10,094 bases of DNA from Hyphomonadaceae bacterium (GCA_030696545.1 JAUYSA010000261.1:1-10094); one strand, 5' to 3'; shown: positions 1-6,567, counted from the stretch's first letter. Notes: a model not told the origin generated them from the letters alone. A program made the numbers and translations.

Positions 1-32
1 GTCAGTCCACAGTCAGATTTCCTCCGCCGGGA

Positions 33-848
33 CTATTTGTGCCCCCAGATCTTCACCGCGCTGACGATCAAGATCAGTGCGAGCACAGGCAGTAAGATTG
101 TGGACGGTATCACGCCGATCAACTGCGCCCCGATGAACGCGCCAACGATGGACCCCGCAGCCATCACAAGGAGGAAGGTGCGATTCCGGCCAATCACCGC
201 GAAGGTTTGGTCGCGGCTGTATCGGGCGAACCCAACAATCATTGTTGGCAGGCTGATGGCGAGAGACAGGCTTCCTGCCAGTTTCACGTCCGCACCGAAC
301 AACAGGATGATCGTGGGTATCAACAGCTCTCCACCGGCGACGCCCATGAGAGACGCCACAACGCCGATGCCAAATCCGGCGACGACGCCGGCAACCGCCT
401 GCAGCTGGCCATCAATAAGCGAGCGGCCAGCAGCCTCTGTATCGTGGCCGAGCATCAGTACGCCGGCGATCGCGACCAGCAGCGCGGCAATAACGCGGTA
501 AAGCGTTTCCGACTTTAGCCGTGTCGCCCATCCCGCGCCAAACCATGCGCCCGCAAGGCTCCCGGCAAGGAGGTTGACGATGATGCTCCAGTGCCCCGCG
601 ATGTCTGACAGGGGTACTGTGGTCATACGGAATGGAAGTGCGCTCGCCACGACGACGAGGCTCATCGCTTTGTTGAGGATCACAGCCTCCAGCGCAGCAA
701 ATCGAAAGCCGCTGATCAGCAGAGGAAGCCTGAACTCTGCGCCGCCAAGGCCGATCAATCCGCCCAGCACGCCGATAACGCCGCCTCCGCCAAACGCGGC
801 GGCAAGACTCGGCAGGCGTGCTCGCGCTACATTTGTCGAAGGAGCCAT
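33..848 (-). CDS. TauE/SafE-family sulfite/anion exporter-like permease
   Basis: Predicted inner-membrane permease of 271 aa, the usual size for TauE/SafE proteins (8 or so membrane helices, two homologous halves). The two glycine-rich half-repeats are visible: GLGGAEFRLPLL at residues 33-44 and GVAGGELLIPTI at 169-180, each preceded by a hydrophobic helix (about 15-32 and 151-168). The rest is nearly continuous hydrophobic segments ending at VKIWGHK. Members export sulfite, sulfoacetate or other organosulfonates, but substrates vary and none can be assigned here. The open frame extends upstream to 1001, but that extension is Arg/His-rich, non-membrane in character and overlaps the divergent VOC gene, so I take the ATG at 848. 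Its Shine-Dalgarno is weak (ACGGAC about 8 bases upstream). No partner enzyme for sulfonate metabolism lies nearby. Family is fairly sure; substrate unknown. Confidence 0.88.
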   Translation of the reverse strand: MAPSTNVARARLPSLAAAFGGGGVIGVLGGLIGLGGAEFRLPLLISGFRFAALEAVILNKAMSLVVVASALPFRMTTVPLSDIAGHWSIIVNLLAGSLAGAWFGAGWATRLKSETLYRVIAALLVAIAGVLMLGHDTEAAGRSLIDGQLQAVAGVVAGFGIGVVASLMGVAGGELLIPTIILLFGADVKLAGSLSLAISLPTMIVGFARYSRDQTFAVIGRNRTFLLVMAAGSIVGAFIGAQLIGVIPSTILLPVLALILIVSAVKIWGHK

Positions 849-872
849 ATGCGTGTCCGTGATACTCGGTCG

Positions 873-904
873 CCTATAACGCGATGTGGCTACTTGAAGG
901 TCAA
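873..904 (-). promoter_or_regulatory. Possible sigma-70 promoter for the TauE/SafE gene
   Basis: On the minus strand TTGACC (899-904) is a good -35 match. The AT-richest stretch of the intergenic region follows it, giving TATAGG (873-878) at a 20-bp spacing or GTTATA (875-880) at 18 bp. It lies about 25 bp before the chosen ATG at 848. Spacing and -10 match are imperfect, so this is a tentative call from sequence only. Confidence 0.25.
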
Positions 905-919
905 GGCGGCGATTGTGCG

Positions 920-944
920 GGAACGCGGGTATATGTGAGCGGTT
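920..944 (+). promoter_or_regulatory. Possible EcfG-type (general stress) promoter for the VOC gene
   Basis: GGAAC at 920-924 is followed after exactly 16 bases by GGTT at 941-944. This resembles the alphaproteobacterial EcfG consensus GGAAC-N16/17-CGTT, with one mismatch in the -10 element. It lies about 35 bases ahead of the ATG at 979, a suitable distance for a short leader. A pattern this short occurs by chance in GC-rich DNA, so confidence is low. Confidence 0.27.
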
Positions 945-978
945 ATTCGCTTGCCCATGATGGAAACGAGGCGGGAAG

Positions 979-1452
979 ATGAACAAGAACACGATCTGCA
1001 TCTGGTATGCGAGTGAGGCCGAGGCGGCCGCGCGGTTTTATGCGGAGGTGTTTCCGAACACTTCGGTGGGCGCAGTGCATCGTGCGCCGAGCGACTTTCC
1101 AGGCGGCAGGAAGGGCGATGTGCTGACGGTGGATTTCACTGTCGTGGGCATACCGTGCATCGGGCTGAATGGCGGCGACGTTTTCAAGCAGAGCGAGGCG
1201 TTCTCGTTCCAGATCATGACCGAAGATCAGGAAGAGACGGACCGCTACTGGAACGCGATTGTGGGCAATGGCGGGCAGGAGAGCGAATGCGGCTGGTGCA
1301 AGGACAGGTGGGGCGTCTCGTGGCAGATCACGCCGCGCGTGCTGACCGAGGCGATGGCGGCGGGCGGCGATGAAGCGAAGCGCGCGTTCGAGGCGATGAT
1401 GACGATGCAGAAGATCGATGTCGCGAAAATCGCGGCGGCGCGGCGCGGTTGA
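979..1452 (+). CDS. VOC-superfamily protein, PhnB / 3-dmu-9_3-mt type
   Basis: A cytoplasmic protein of 157 aa, typical length for the PhnB-like branch of the glyoxalase/bleomycin-resistance (VOC) fold. The N-terminus (residues 5-27, with ICIWYASEAEAAARFYAEVFP) is the standard opening strand and helix of this family. The middle (GIPCIGLNGG, residues about 58-67) and the CGWCKDRWGVSWQITPRVL block (about 105-123) are also characteristic. The family is often annotated '3-demethylubiquinone-9 3-methyltransferase' or PhnB-like, but it has no SAM-binding motif, so a methyltransferase role should not be assumed. The real reaction is unknown. The start is set by a purine-rich Shine-Dalgarno (GAGGCGGGAAG, 968-978) abutting the ATG. 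It is divergent from the permease and its stop lies only 5 bp from the stop of the convergent methyltransferase gene. Confidence 0.9.
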   Translation: MNKNTICIWYASEAEAAARFYAEVFPNTSVGAVHRAPSDFPGGRKGDVLTVDFTVVGIPCIGLNGGDVFKQSEAFSFQIMTEDQEETDRYWNAIVGNGGQESECGWCKDRWGVSWQITPRVLTEAMAAGGDEAKRAFEAMMTMQKIDVAKIAAARRG

Positions 1453-1457
1453 TCGCG

Positions 1458-2129
1458 TCAGCTTAGTCCGGCGAACCAGATCACATGGCGCGGGCCCTTG
1501 CCGTTGCTGCGTGCGCGCACGGTGACTTCGTCGACGGTGAAGCCTGCTTTCTGCAGGCGGCGCGTGAAGGCGGCGTCGGGCGCGGCTGACCAGATTGCGA
1601 GTATGCCGCCGGGCTTCAGCGCAGCCTTTGCGGCAGCTAGGCCTCGCATCGAATAGAGCCCGTCATTGGCGGCGCGGGTGAGGCCGGAGGGGCCATTATC
1701 GACATCGAGCAGGATGGCGTCGTAGCGCTTCGTGACGGAATTGATTGCTGCGGCGACGTCGCCCGGGAGCAGGTGAACGCGCGGATCGTCGAGGCAGCCG
1801 GCGGTGAGCTTGGCCATGGGGCCGCGCGCCCAGTCGATGATTTCGGGGACGAGTTCGGCCACTGTCACCTTTGCGGCTGGCCCGAGAACGGCCAGTGCGG
1901 CGCGCAGGGTGAAGCCCATGCCGTAGCCGCCGATGAGGAGATGCGGGTCCGCGCCCTTGCGCAGGCGCTCGCACGTCATGACAGCCAGCGCTTCTTCGGA
2001 ACCGCCGAGACGGCTGTTCATCAGCTCGTTGGCGTCGAGCATGATTACATAGTCGTCGTCATGCCGGATGAGGCGAAGTTCGACGCCGCCGGGCACTTTG
2101 GCCGTGCTGATCAGTTCGCGAGGCTTCAT
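1458..2129 (-). CDS. Spermidine-synthase-like class I methyltransferase-fold protein
   Basis: A protein of 223 aa with a Rossmann nucleotide-binding core of the spermidine synthase/SAM methyltransferase superfamily. Motif I is LLIGGYGMGFTLRAAL (residues 64-79), followed by the acidic end of strand 2 (VAEL, E92), GDV (D124) and LLDVDNGP (D142, D144), where spermidine synthases and their relatives carry the adenosine-binding and catalytic acids. The loop reads GGYGMG rather than the classical GGGDGG, and the protein is shorter than genuine SpeE (about 280-310 aa). A true aminopropyltransferase role is therefore doubtful; 'spermidine synthase-like' describes it best. It lies 91 bp downstream of the TPR lipoprotein gene on the same strand and may be co-transcribed with it. 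The ATG at 2129 has only a weak GGAA about 9 bases upstream. Fold is sure; substrate unknown. Confidence 0.85.
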   Translation of the reverse strand: MKPRELISTAKVPGGVELRLIRHDDDYVIMLDANELMNSRLGGSEEALAVMTCERLRKGADPHLLIGGYGMGFTLRAALAVLGPAAKVTVAELVPEIIDWARGPMAKLTAGCLDDPRVHLLPGDVAAAINSVTKRYDAILLDVDNGPSGLTRAANDGLYSMRGLAAAKAALKPGGILAIWSAAPDAAFTRRLQKAGFTVDEVTVRARSNGKGPRHVIWFAGLS

Positions 2130-2220
2130 CGGGTCTGTTCCGGGTGTGTCGCTGTGTAGAGCGCGCTTGGGTGTTTACCCGGAACGATGACGAAGATCGA
2201 CGCGGCGTGATGGACGCGGC

Positions 2221-3897
2221 TCAGATTGGCGAGTCGGCGATGCGGGAGCCTTTGAGTTTGACGTCGGCGAACTGCCACATCGGCGTGAAGTGTTCCCGGT
2301 GCATGGCGGCTTCGTCTTGTCTGCCCTGTGCCTCAAGCGCGTCGATCAGGCCGGAGGTGGACCAGCCATTGTGCGGGTATTGCTGGAGGTCTTTCTCGAA
2401 GACGGCCTGCGCTTCGGCTGGCTTGCCTGACTTCAGGAGCGCGGCGCCGAGCGACTGGCGGGTGGGGTAATACCAGAAGGGCGGCTCGGTGTAGGGGGGC
2501 AGGTCCTGTCCGGCGACAGCGGCGGAGAATTTCGCGATGGCGGTTTTGGTGTCGGCGGCAGCGAGCGCGATCTCGCCTTGCAGCAGGTCGTCGGCGATCT
2601 GGAGGAGGGCGCTTGCGGGATAGTCGTTGCCATCAAGTACCATGACTTTCGGGTTGGACTTCAGCGGGATGAGTGCGGCGAGCTCGGCCTTCGCGCCCTT
2701 GACGTCGCCCTTGTTGGCTAGTGCGACGCCGCGTGCATAGCGCCAGATGGCATTGGAATAGCCGAGGTCTGCGCGTGGCTGCGGCTCGGCGAGGATTTCG
2801 TCCCAATGGGCGAACTGCACGAGCGATAGCAGTGGCACGGTCTTGAAGAATTCGATCGTTGGGAACTGGTCGATCTGTTCGAGGCTGACATTGGCGGCGA
2901 GCTTGCGCGCGGCTTCGATCGCCACCTTGCTCTGGCCCTGCATCGAGGCGGCGGACCAGAGGAAGTGGATATTGTGAGGATAGTACAGCGCGGGATAGAA
3001 GCCCTGCGCGTTGCACTGGGCGATATAGGCTTCGTCGACTTCCGCGGCATCGATATTGGCTTGCGCCGCGTCGTTGTATCGGCCGACGCGCCAGAAGATG
3101 TGCGAGGGCATATGCACGAGATGGCCTGAGCCGGGCACCAGCGTGTAGAGCGTGTCCGCGGCAGCTTCGGCCTTTGCGGCGTCGGCGGAGGCTTCCATCG
3201 CGTGGAGGTAGAGGTGGAGCGCCAGCGGATGTTTCGGGCTCCGCGCGATGGTTTTTTCGAGTGTGGCGATGACGGGGACGATCTCCGGCCGGGGCGTGGT
3301 CGCGTCTGACCAGTAATTCCACGGCATGGTGTTCATCCACGCCTCGCCATACATGGCGGCGATATCATCGTCTTCGGGATATTTCTGCACGAGCGCGCCG
3401 AGCGCTTCGGCGTAGGCGCGGTCGAACGGCTCGCGATCGGCGGTTCCGCCCGCCGCGTAGCGCTTGCCGAGCGCGTCGATCAGGTCGCGTTCGATCTCGG
3501 GCTTGGTCTTCATGACGGCGCGGGCTTTTTCGAGCGCGACATAGGCTGCGCGCTGTTCGTCGTCCGACATGATCGCCTTGCCCTTGGCGGTCACGTTGAT
3601 GTTCGGGCCGGTGGCCAGAGCTTCGCCCCAGTAACACATGGCGCATGACGGATCGAGGTGCTGGGCCGCGCGGAAGGAGCGGATCGATTCAGCGTGGTTG
3701 AAGCCGAAGGCGAGGACCATGCCCTGATCGAAGTATCGCTGCGCGCCGGGGTCTTTCGTGTCGATGGCGCGATGGAATTCGCCCATGCCGGTGAACAGCG
3801 GCGCGCCCGCGCGGGTTGCGAGCTCGGCGTCTGTCTCGGGCTTTGGGGTGCAGGCTGCGATGGCGATTGAGGCGAGAAGAAAACCAGCGAAGCGCAT
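2221..3897 (-). CDS. Large TPR-repeat lipoprotein with CxxC and clustered histidines
   Basis: A 558-aa exported protein. The N-terminus MRFAGFLLASIAIAAC is a lipoprotein signal with the lipidated cysteine at C16, so the protein should be anchored on the periplasmic side of a membrane. The mature part is helical-repeat (TPR/SEL1-like): one repeat at about 60-97 (QGMVLAFGFNHAESIRSFRA..., then CAMCYWGEAL), and two more near the C-terminus (about 474-540, around LGAALLKSGKPAEAQAVFEK). The central block holds closely spaced histidines: H223, H228, H232; H259, H262, H266 (HLVHMPSHIFWRVGRY); H308, H311. I recognise these as features of a widespread uncharacterised TPR family. C85 and C88 form CxxC without a following histidine, so this is not a c-type haem site. 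Start chosen at 3897: AGGGGGA sits 5-6 bases upstream and the lipobox follows. Function unknown; metal or redox binding is inference only. Confidence 0.9.
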   Translation of the reverse strand: MRFAGFLLASIAIAACTPKPETDAELATRAGAPLFTGMGEFHRAIDTKDPGAQRYFDQGMVLAFGFNHAESIRSFRAAQHLDPSCAMCYWGEALATGPNINVTAKGKAIMSDDEQRAAYVALEKARAVMKTKPEIERDLIDALGKRYAAGGTADREPFDRAYAEALGALVQKYPEDDDIAAMYGEAWMNTMPWNYWSDATTPRPEIVPVIATLEKTIARSPKHPLALHLYLHAMEASADAAKAEAAADTLYTLVPGSGHLVHMPSHIFWRVGRYNDAAQANIDAAEVDEAYIAQCNAQGFYPALYYPHNIHFLWSAASMQGQSKVAIEAARKLAANVSLEQIDQFPTIEFFKTVPLLSLVQFAHWDEILAEPQPRADLGYSNAIWRYARGVALANKGDVKGAKAELAALIPLKSNPKVMVLDGNDYPASALLQIADDLLQGEIALAAADTKTAIAKFSAAVAGQDLPPYTEPPFWYYPTRQSLGAALLKSGKPAEAQAVFEKDLQQYPHNGWSTSGLIDALEAQGRQDEAAMHREHFTPMWQFADVKLKGSRIADSPI

Positions 3898-3961
3898 GTG
3901 ATCCCCCTAATTCGACGCGGGGACATTACCACCATGCGCAACGGGTTTGAACTGTCCATCT

Positions 3962-4076
3962 CGTCATTCCGGACGCGCGCGAAGCGCGCGAGCCGGAAGC
4001 CAGGGGTTGAGAGAGCGGTGTACGTCGCCCCTGGGTTCCCGCTCTCCGCAGCTTCGCTGCTGCGGCGGGAATGACG
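3962..4076. repeat. Intergenic palindrome, GTCATTCCGG family (copy 1)
   Basis: A 115-bp imperfect palindrome. The ends CGTCATTCC (3962-3970) and GGAATGACG (4068-4076) pair perfectly. Inside are a left hairpin of alternating CG around GAA (about 3973-3989), a CCAGGGG/CCCCTGG pair in the centre, and a right hairpin (CCGCAGC with GCTGCGG, about 4048-4066), so the RNA or single strand could fold like a cloverleaf. It lies between the 5' end of the TPR gene and the 3' end of msrQ, and may terminate or insulate msrPQ transcription. A second copy of the family sits at 4785-4894. The two share the outer sequence GTCATYCCGG and the GAGCCGG core. Confidence 0.85.
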
Positions 4077-4096
4077 CCGTCGGGCGGTGGAAGGGG

Positions 4097-4747
4097 CTAC
4101 GTCGCGGCTTGCGCGGGCTTCAGGCGCTTCAGGCCGAAGCGGCCTAAGCGCCAGAGGAGGAGGGCCGCGAGGATGACGGCGTGGATGGTGGGGTCGCCGT
4201 CGATGAGTTTGACCATCAGCAGGTTGTGCGCGACCGCCAAGATGGCGAGGGGGTAGATGAGCCAGTGCAGGCGATCCCACGTCTTGCGGCCGAGGCGGCG
4301 GATCATGCCGTTGGTCGAGGTGACGGCGAGCGGGATCATCAGGACGAGGGATGCCATGCCGAGCATGATGTAGGTGCGCAGCATCACGTCTTCCCAGAGC
4401 TTGGCGAGTGACCATTCACGGTCGAGGCCGAGATAGGCGAGCATGTGGAGGAAGGCGTAGAAGAACGCCGCGAGACCGATGCGGCGGCGGATGAGGGCGA
4501 TGGGCTGCCAGCCGGTGATATCTCGAATTGGGGAAATGACGAGCGTGACGAGCAGGACGCGGATGGCGGTGTCGCCGAGGTAGCGGTGCGTCCACTGAAC
4601 CGGGTTGAACCCCATGATGTAGGGGTCGGTGTTAGTCAGCATCAGCGTCCACAGCACGGCGAGATAGGCGAAGGGCGCGATCAACGCGATGAGCGTGAGC
4701 GGCTTCATCCAGTGCTTGCCGAATGCGCGGAGGTAGGGGTTGGCCAT
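4097..4747 (-). CDS. msrQ: MsrQ, haem-binding membrane subunit of periplasmic methionine sulfoxide reductase
   Basis: Inner-membrane b-type haem protein of 216 aa (family usually about 200-220 aa) that passes electrons to periplasmic MsrP so that methionine sulfoxide in envelope proteins can be reduced. It has the ferric-reductase-like membrane fold. Hydrophobic helices lie at about 16-37, 60-75, 90-107, 124-142, 160-179 and 187-200. H101 (FYAFLHMLAYL), H161 and H174 (LHWLIYPLAILAVAHNLLM) are the conserved haem-ligand candidates, all offset by +10 from the His91/His151/His164 that I recall for the E. coli protein. The cytoplasmic loop TSTNGMIRRLGRKTWDRLHWL is diagnostic. It lies downstream of msrP on the same strand, as usual, but 173 bp away with a large palindrome between. 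No clear Shine-Dalgarno precedes the ATG at 4747. Confidence 0.95.
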   Translation of the reverse strand: MANPYLRAFGKHWMKPLTLIALIAPFAYLAVLWTLMLTNTDPYIMGFNPVQWTHRYLGDTAIRVLLVTLVISPIRDITGWQPIALIRRRIGLAAFFYAFLHMLAYLGLDREWSLAKLWEDVMLRTYIMLGMASLVLMIPLAVTSTNGMIRRLGRKTWDRLHWLIYPLAILAVAHNLLMVKLIDGDPTIHAVILAALLLWRLGRFGLKRLKPAQAAT

Positions 4748-4784
4748 TGGGTTCAGTCGCCGAATCTGGAGCGGCTTGCGAGGT

Positions 4785-4894
4785 TGTCATCCCGGCCGAG
4801 CGTAGCGAGAGCCGGGACCCATCCCTCAACAGTCGAACATGCTGACAGATGGGTCCCGGCTCTATGCGACTTCGTCGCTGCGGCCGGGATGACA
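4785..4894. repeat. Intergenic palindrome, GTCATCCCGG family (copy 2), between msrP and msrQ
   Basis: A 110-bp palindrome. The termini TGTCATCCCGG (4785-4795) and CCGGGATGACA (4884-4894) are exact reverse complements. The inner stem GAGCCGGGACCCATC (4809-4823) pairs perfectly with 4848-4862, leaving a loop of 24 bases. Short GCGTAGCGAG-like and GCGACTTCGTCGC hairpins lie between outer and inner stems. It sits inside the presumed msrPQ transcript, 27 bp past the msrP stop, where it could attenuate readthrough or protect the 3' end of the msrP message. Confidence 0.9.
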
Positions 4895-4920
4895 GACCGT
4901 GGCGGTTGGAACGGCATAGA

Positions 4921-5934
4921 CTAATAGTTCTTCTTCAGGTCCATGCCGGCATAGAGCGCGGCCACCTGTTTTTCGTAGCCGTTGAACATGTCGGTGTTGC
5001 GCTTCTCGTTGAAGCCGCCCTTGCCGCCGATGACGCGTTCGCTGGCCTGGCTCCAGCGCGGGTGGGGCGCGTTGGGGTTTACGTTCGAATAGAAGCCGTA
5101 CTCGTTGGCGTTGGCCTTGTTCCATGAGGTGGCCGGCTGTTCGGCGAGGAAGCGGATCTTCACGATCGATTTCGTGGCCTTGAAGCCGTATTTCCACGGG
5201 ATGACCGTGCGCAGCGGCGCGCCGTTCTGCTTCGCGAGGGCCTTGCCATAGGCGCCGACAGCGAACAGCGGGAGTTCGTTCATGGCTTCATCGAGGCGCA
5301 GACCCTCGACATAGGGCCAGCGCAGGCTGGGGCGGTTGACGCCGGGCATTTCCTTCTTGTTCAGGTAGGTCTCGAACTGAACGAACTTCGCGGTCGATTT
5401 CGGTTTCAGCTTCTTGATCACGTCGGCCATCGGCACGCCGATCCATGGCACGACCATCGACCAGGCTTCGACGCAGCGGTGGCGATAGACGCGCTCTTCG
5501 AGTTTCGAATAGTCGATCAGGTCTTTCAGCGCGAGTTTGCCGGGCGCGTCGGTTTCGCCTTCGATGGTGATCTCCCACGGTGAGACATTCATCAGGTTGG
5601 CGTAGCGCGCCGGGTCTTCCTTGCCCGTACCGAATTCGTAGAAATTGCAGTAGCCAGTGAAGGCGTCTTCGATCGATGCCTGGTCGGCGACGGTGTAGGC
5701 GGTCTTCTTCGCTTTCAGGGCCGCGCCGGGAACTGGATGGCCGCCGGCGCCAGCGGAGACGGGAGCTGGCGTCTGCTGTGGTTCGGAGCAGGCGGGAAGC
5801 GCGCCGAGGATCGAGCCCGCGCCGAGGAAGCCGGCGGCCGTGAGGATGTGGCGGCGGTCCATGAAGGCGCGCTCGGGCGTCATCTCCTCGCGGAGTGACT
5901 GGTAATCCGGGTTGCGGCGGAACTTCAGGTCCAT
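4921..5934 (-). CDS. msrP: MsrP, Tat-exported molybdopterin protein-methionine-sulfoxide reductase subunit
   Basis: Periplasmic catalytic subunit (formerly YedY) that reduces methionine sulfoxide in proteins using a molybdopterin cofactor and electrons from MsrQ. Length 337 aa, normal for the family. Residues 1-10 (MDLKFRRNPD) and a Tat signal with the twin arginines at R27-R28 (MDRRHILTAAGF), then a hydrophobic stretch to about 47. C154 in YRHRCVEAWSMVVPWIG is the expected Mo ligand. YCNFYEFG (95-102), FETYLNKKEMPG, LRWPYVEGLRLDEAMNE, and GAPLRTVIPWKYGFKATKSIVKI are family blocks, and the end ...YAGMDLKKNY is complete. The frame is open up to an ATG at 5997, but the start at 5934 is preferred: AAGGA lies 7 bases upstream and MDLKF matches family N-termini. 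A lipobox-like LPAC at 46-49 follows the Tat signal (see findings). Confidence 0.96.
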   Translation of the reverse strand: MDLKFRRNPDYQSLREEMTPERAFMDRRHILTAAGFLGAGSILGALPACSEPQQTPAPVSAGAGGHPVPGAALKAKKTAYTVADQASIEDAFTGYCNFYEFGTGKEDPARYANLMNVSPWEITIEGETDAPGKLALKDLIDYSKLEERVYRHRCVEAWSMVVPWIGVPMADVIKKLKPKSTAKFVQFETYLNKKEMPGVNRPSLRWPYVEGLRLDEAMNELPLFAVGAYGKALAKQNGAPLRTVIPWKYGFKATKSIVKIRFLAEQPATSWNKANANEYGFYSNVNPNAPHPRWSQASERVIGGKGGFNEKRNTDMFNGYEKQVAALYAGMDLKKNY

Positions 5935-5981
5935 CTCGCTGTCCTTTTTGGTGGCGAATGCACGGCTTCTTACGAGCAGCC

Positions 5982-6013
5982 TAGTCTTGCCGATCACTTT
6001 AGTCTTGCCGATC
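5982..6013 (-). promoter_or_regulatory. 18-bp tandem direct repeat upstream of msrP
   Basis: TAGTCTTGCCGATC occurs at 5982-5995 and again, identical, at 6000-6013, a period of 18 bp. On the msrP sense strand this reads GATCGGCAAGACTA twice, about 50-80 bases before the msrP ATG. Two in-phase identical sites before a regulated gene suggest a binding site for a dimeric activator or response regulator, but a simple local duplication is equally possible. Confidence 0.4.
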
Positions 6014-6125
6014 CGCGGGATCGACTGCGCTCACGGTCTTGGGATGTAAAATGCGCAGCCGGGAGGGCGTTCCAACTCATTCGCACGACATGCGCCGCTG
6101 GTTACAGGCGCGCGAAGGATTTTGC

Positions 6126-6154
6126 TTGACCCCTATACTGTGTGAGTCTATGTG
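6126..6154 (+). promoter_or_regulatory. Candidate promoter of the secreted protein-PadR-HAAS operon
   Basis: TTGACC (6126-6131) is a strong -35 match and is followed, after 17 bp, by TATGTG (6149-6154), a weak -10. The region is markedly AT-richer than its surroundings. An alternative -10, TATACT at 6134-6139, has no good -35 at the right distance. The 285-bp gap 5935-6219 is otherwise without genes and serves divergent transcription of msrP and this operon. Confidence 0.4.
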
Positions 6155-6178
6155 TCGTGTTAAACAAGGTGCATAGAC
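6146..6178 (+). promoter_or_regulatory. Inverted repeat, candidate PadR operator
   Basis: GTCTATG at 6146-6152 is the exact reverse complement of CATAGAC at 6172-6178, centred near 6162 and overlapping the candidate -10. A second shorter pair, TTGCTT (6122-6127) and AAGCAA (6185-6190), flanks it. PadR-family repressors commonly bind dyads in front of their own operons and hold the -10 region. A padR gene lies two cistrons downstream, so autoregulation is a natural reading, though unproven. Confidence 0.4.
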
Positions 6179-6219
6179 ACCTATAAGCAAGGCAAAAGCC
6201 TTACAAGAGGACATTTCTG

Positions 6220-6567
6220 ATGCGCTTCCTTCCCATGGCGGCTGTGTCCGGCCTGATGCTGGCCAGCGGTCCTGCTCTTGCCCAGACCCAGGCTGCCAAC
6301 GCGGATACCTATGCGGCGGTGATCGCGCATGGCGTCGTCATCGTGTTGCCGGACCTGGAGATCGACGTGAAGTTTGCCGCCGACGGCAAGTTCACCGCCA
6401 TGGGCGGGGCGTCGTCGGGTGTGTGGAAGATCGTGGGCGACAAGCTGTGCTCAACGCCGAACGAGACGCTGATTGAAACATGCGGCGTCTATCCGGCGGG
6501 GAAGAAGTCCGGCGACACGTTCGTGATCTCCGGCCCGAATGGCGACGTTACTGTGCGGATCCCGTAG
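6220..6567 (+). CDS. Small secreted protein, first gene of the PadR operon
   Basis: A 115-aa protein with a Sec signal peptide (MRFLPMAAVSGLMLASGPALA, cleavage expected after A21, before QTQ). The mature part of about 94 aa is mostly predicted strand (VVIVLPDLEIDVKF, GKFTAMGGASSGVWKIV, DTFVISGPNGDVTVRI). It has two cysteines, C77 and C88, in KLCSTP...ETCGVY that could form a disulfide in the periplasm. The pattern G-W-(strand)-LC-(x)n-C-Y-(x)n-GD-(strand) is one I have seen in small periplasmic beta-sheet proteins of alphaproteobacteria, but I cannot name the family. The ATG at 6220 has AAGAGGA about 8 bases upstream. Its TAG stop is immediately followed by the padR ATG with no spacer, implying translational coupling and a role tied to the regulator and membrane protein that follow. 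Confidence 0.85.
   Translation: MRFLPMAAVSGLMLASGPALAQTQAANADTYAAVIAHGVVIVLPDLEIDVKFAADGKFTAMGGASSGVWKIVGDKLCSTPNETLIETCGVYPAGKKSGDTFVISGPNGDVTVRIP

Noticed and set aside
1..32. Sequence before the TauE/SafE stop codon
   Set aside because: Too short to assign; no hairpin or gene end seen.
849..1001. N-terminal extension of the TauE/SafE open frame up to 1001
   Set aside because: The extra 51 residues are Arg/His/Pro-rich, unlike the membrane protein that follows, and overlap the start of the divergent VOC gene.
3630..3645. CxxC of the TPR lipoprotein as a cytochrome c haem site
   Set aside because: The residue after the second cysteine is tyrosine, not histidine, so the CxxCH signature is not met.
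3591..4415. 274-codon minus-strand open frame across TPR gene, repeat and msrQ
   Set aside because: It reads through two well-supported genes out of frame and through a palindrome; Arg/Pro/Ser-rich with no motif.
5935..5997. Upstream ATG for msrP
   Set aside because: It would place 21 non-family residues ahead of MDLKF and runs into the tandem repeat; the ATG at 5934 has a good ribosome site.
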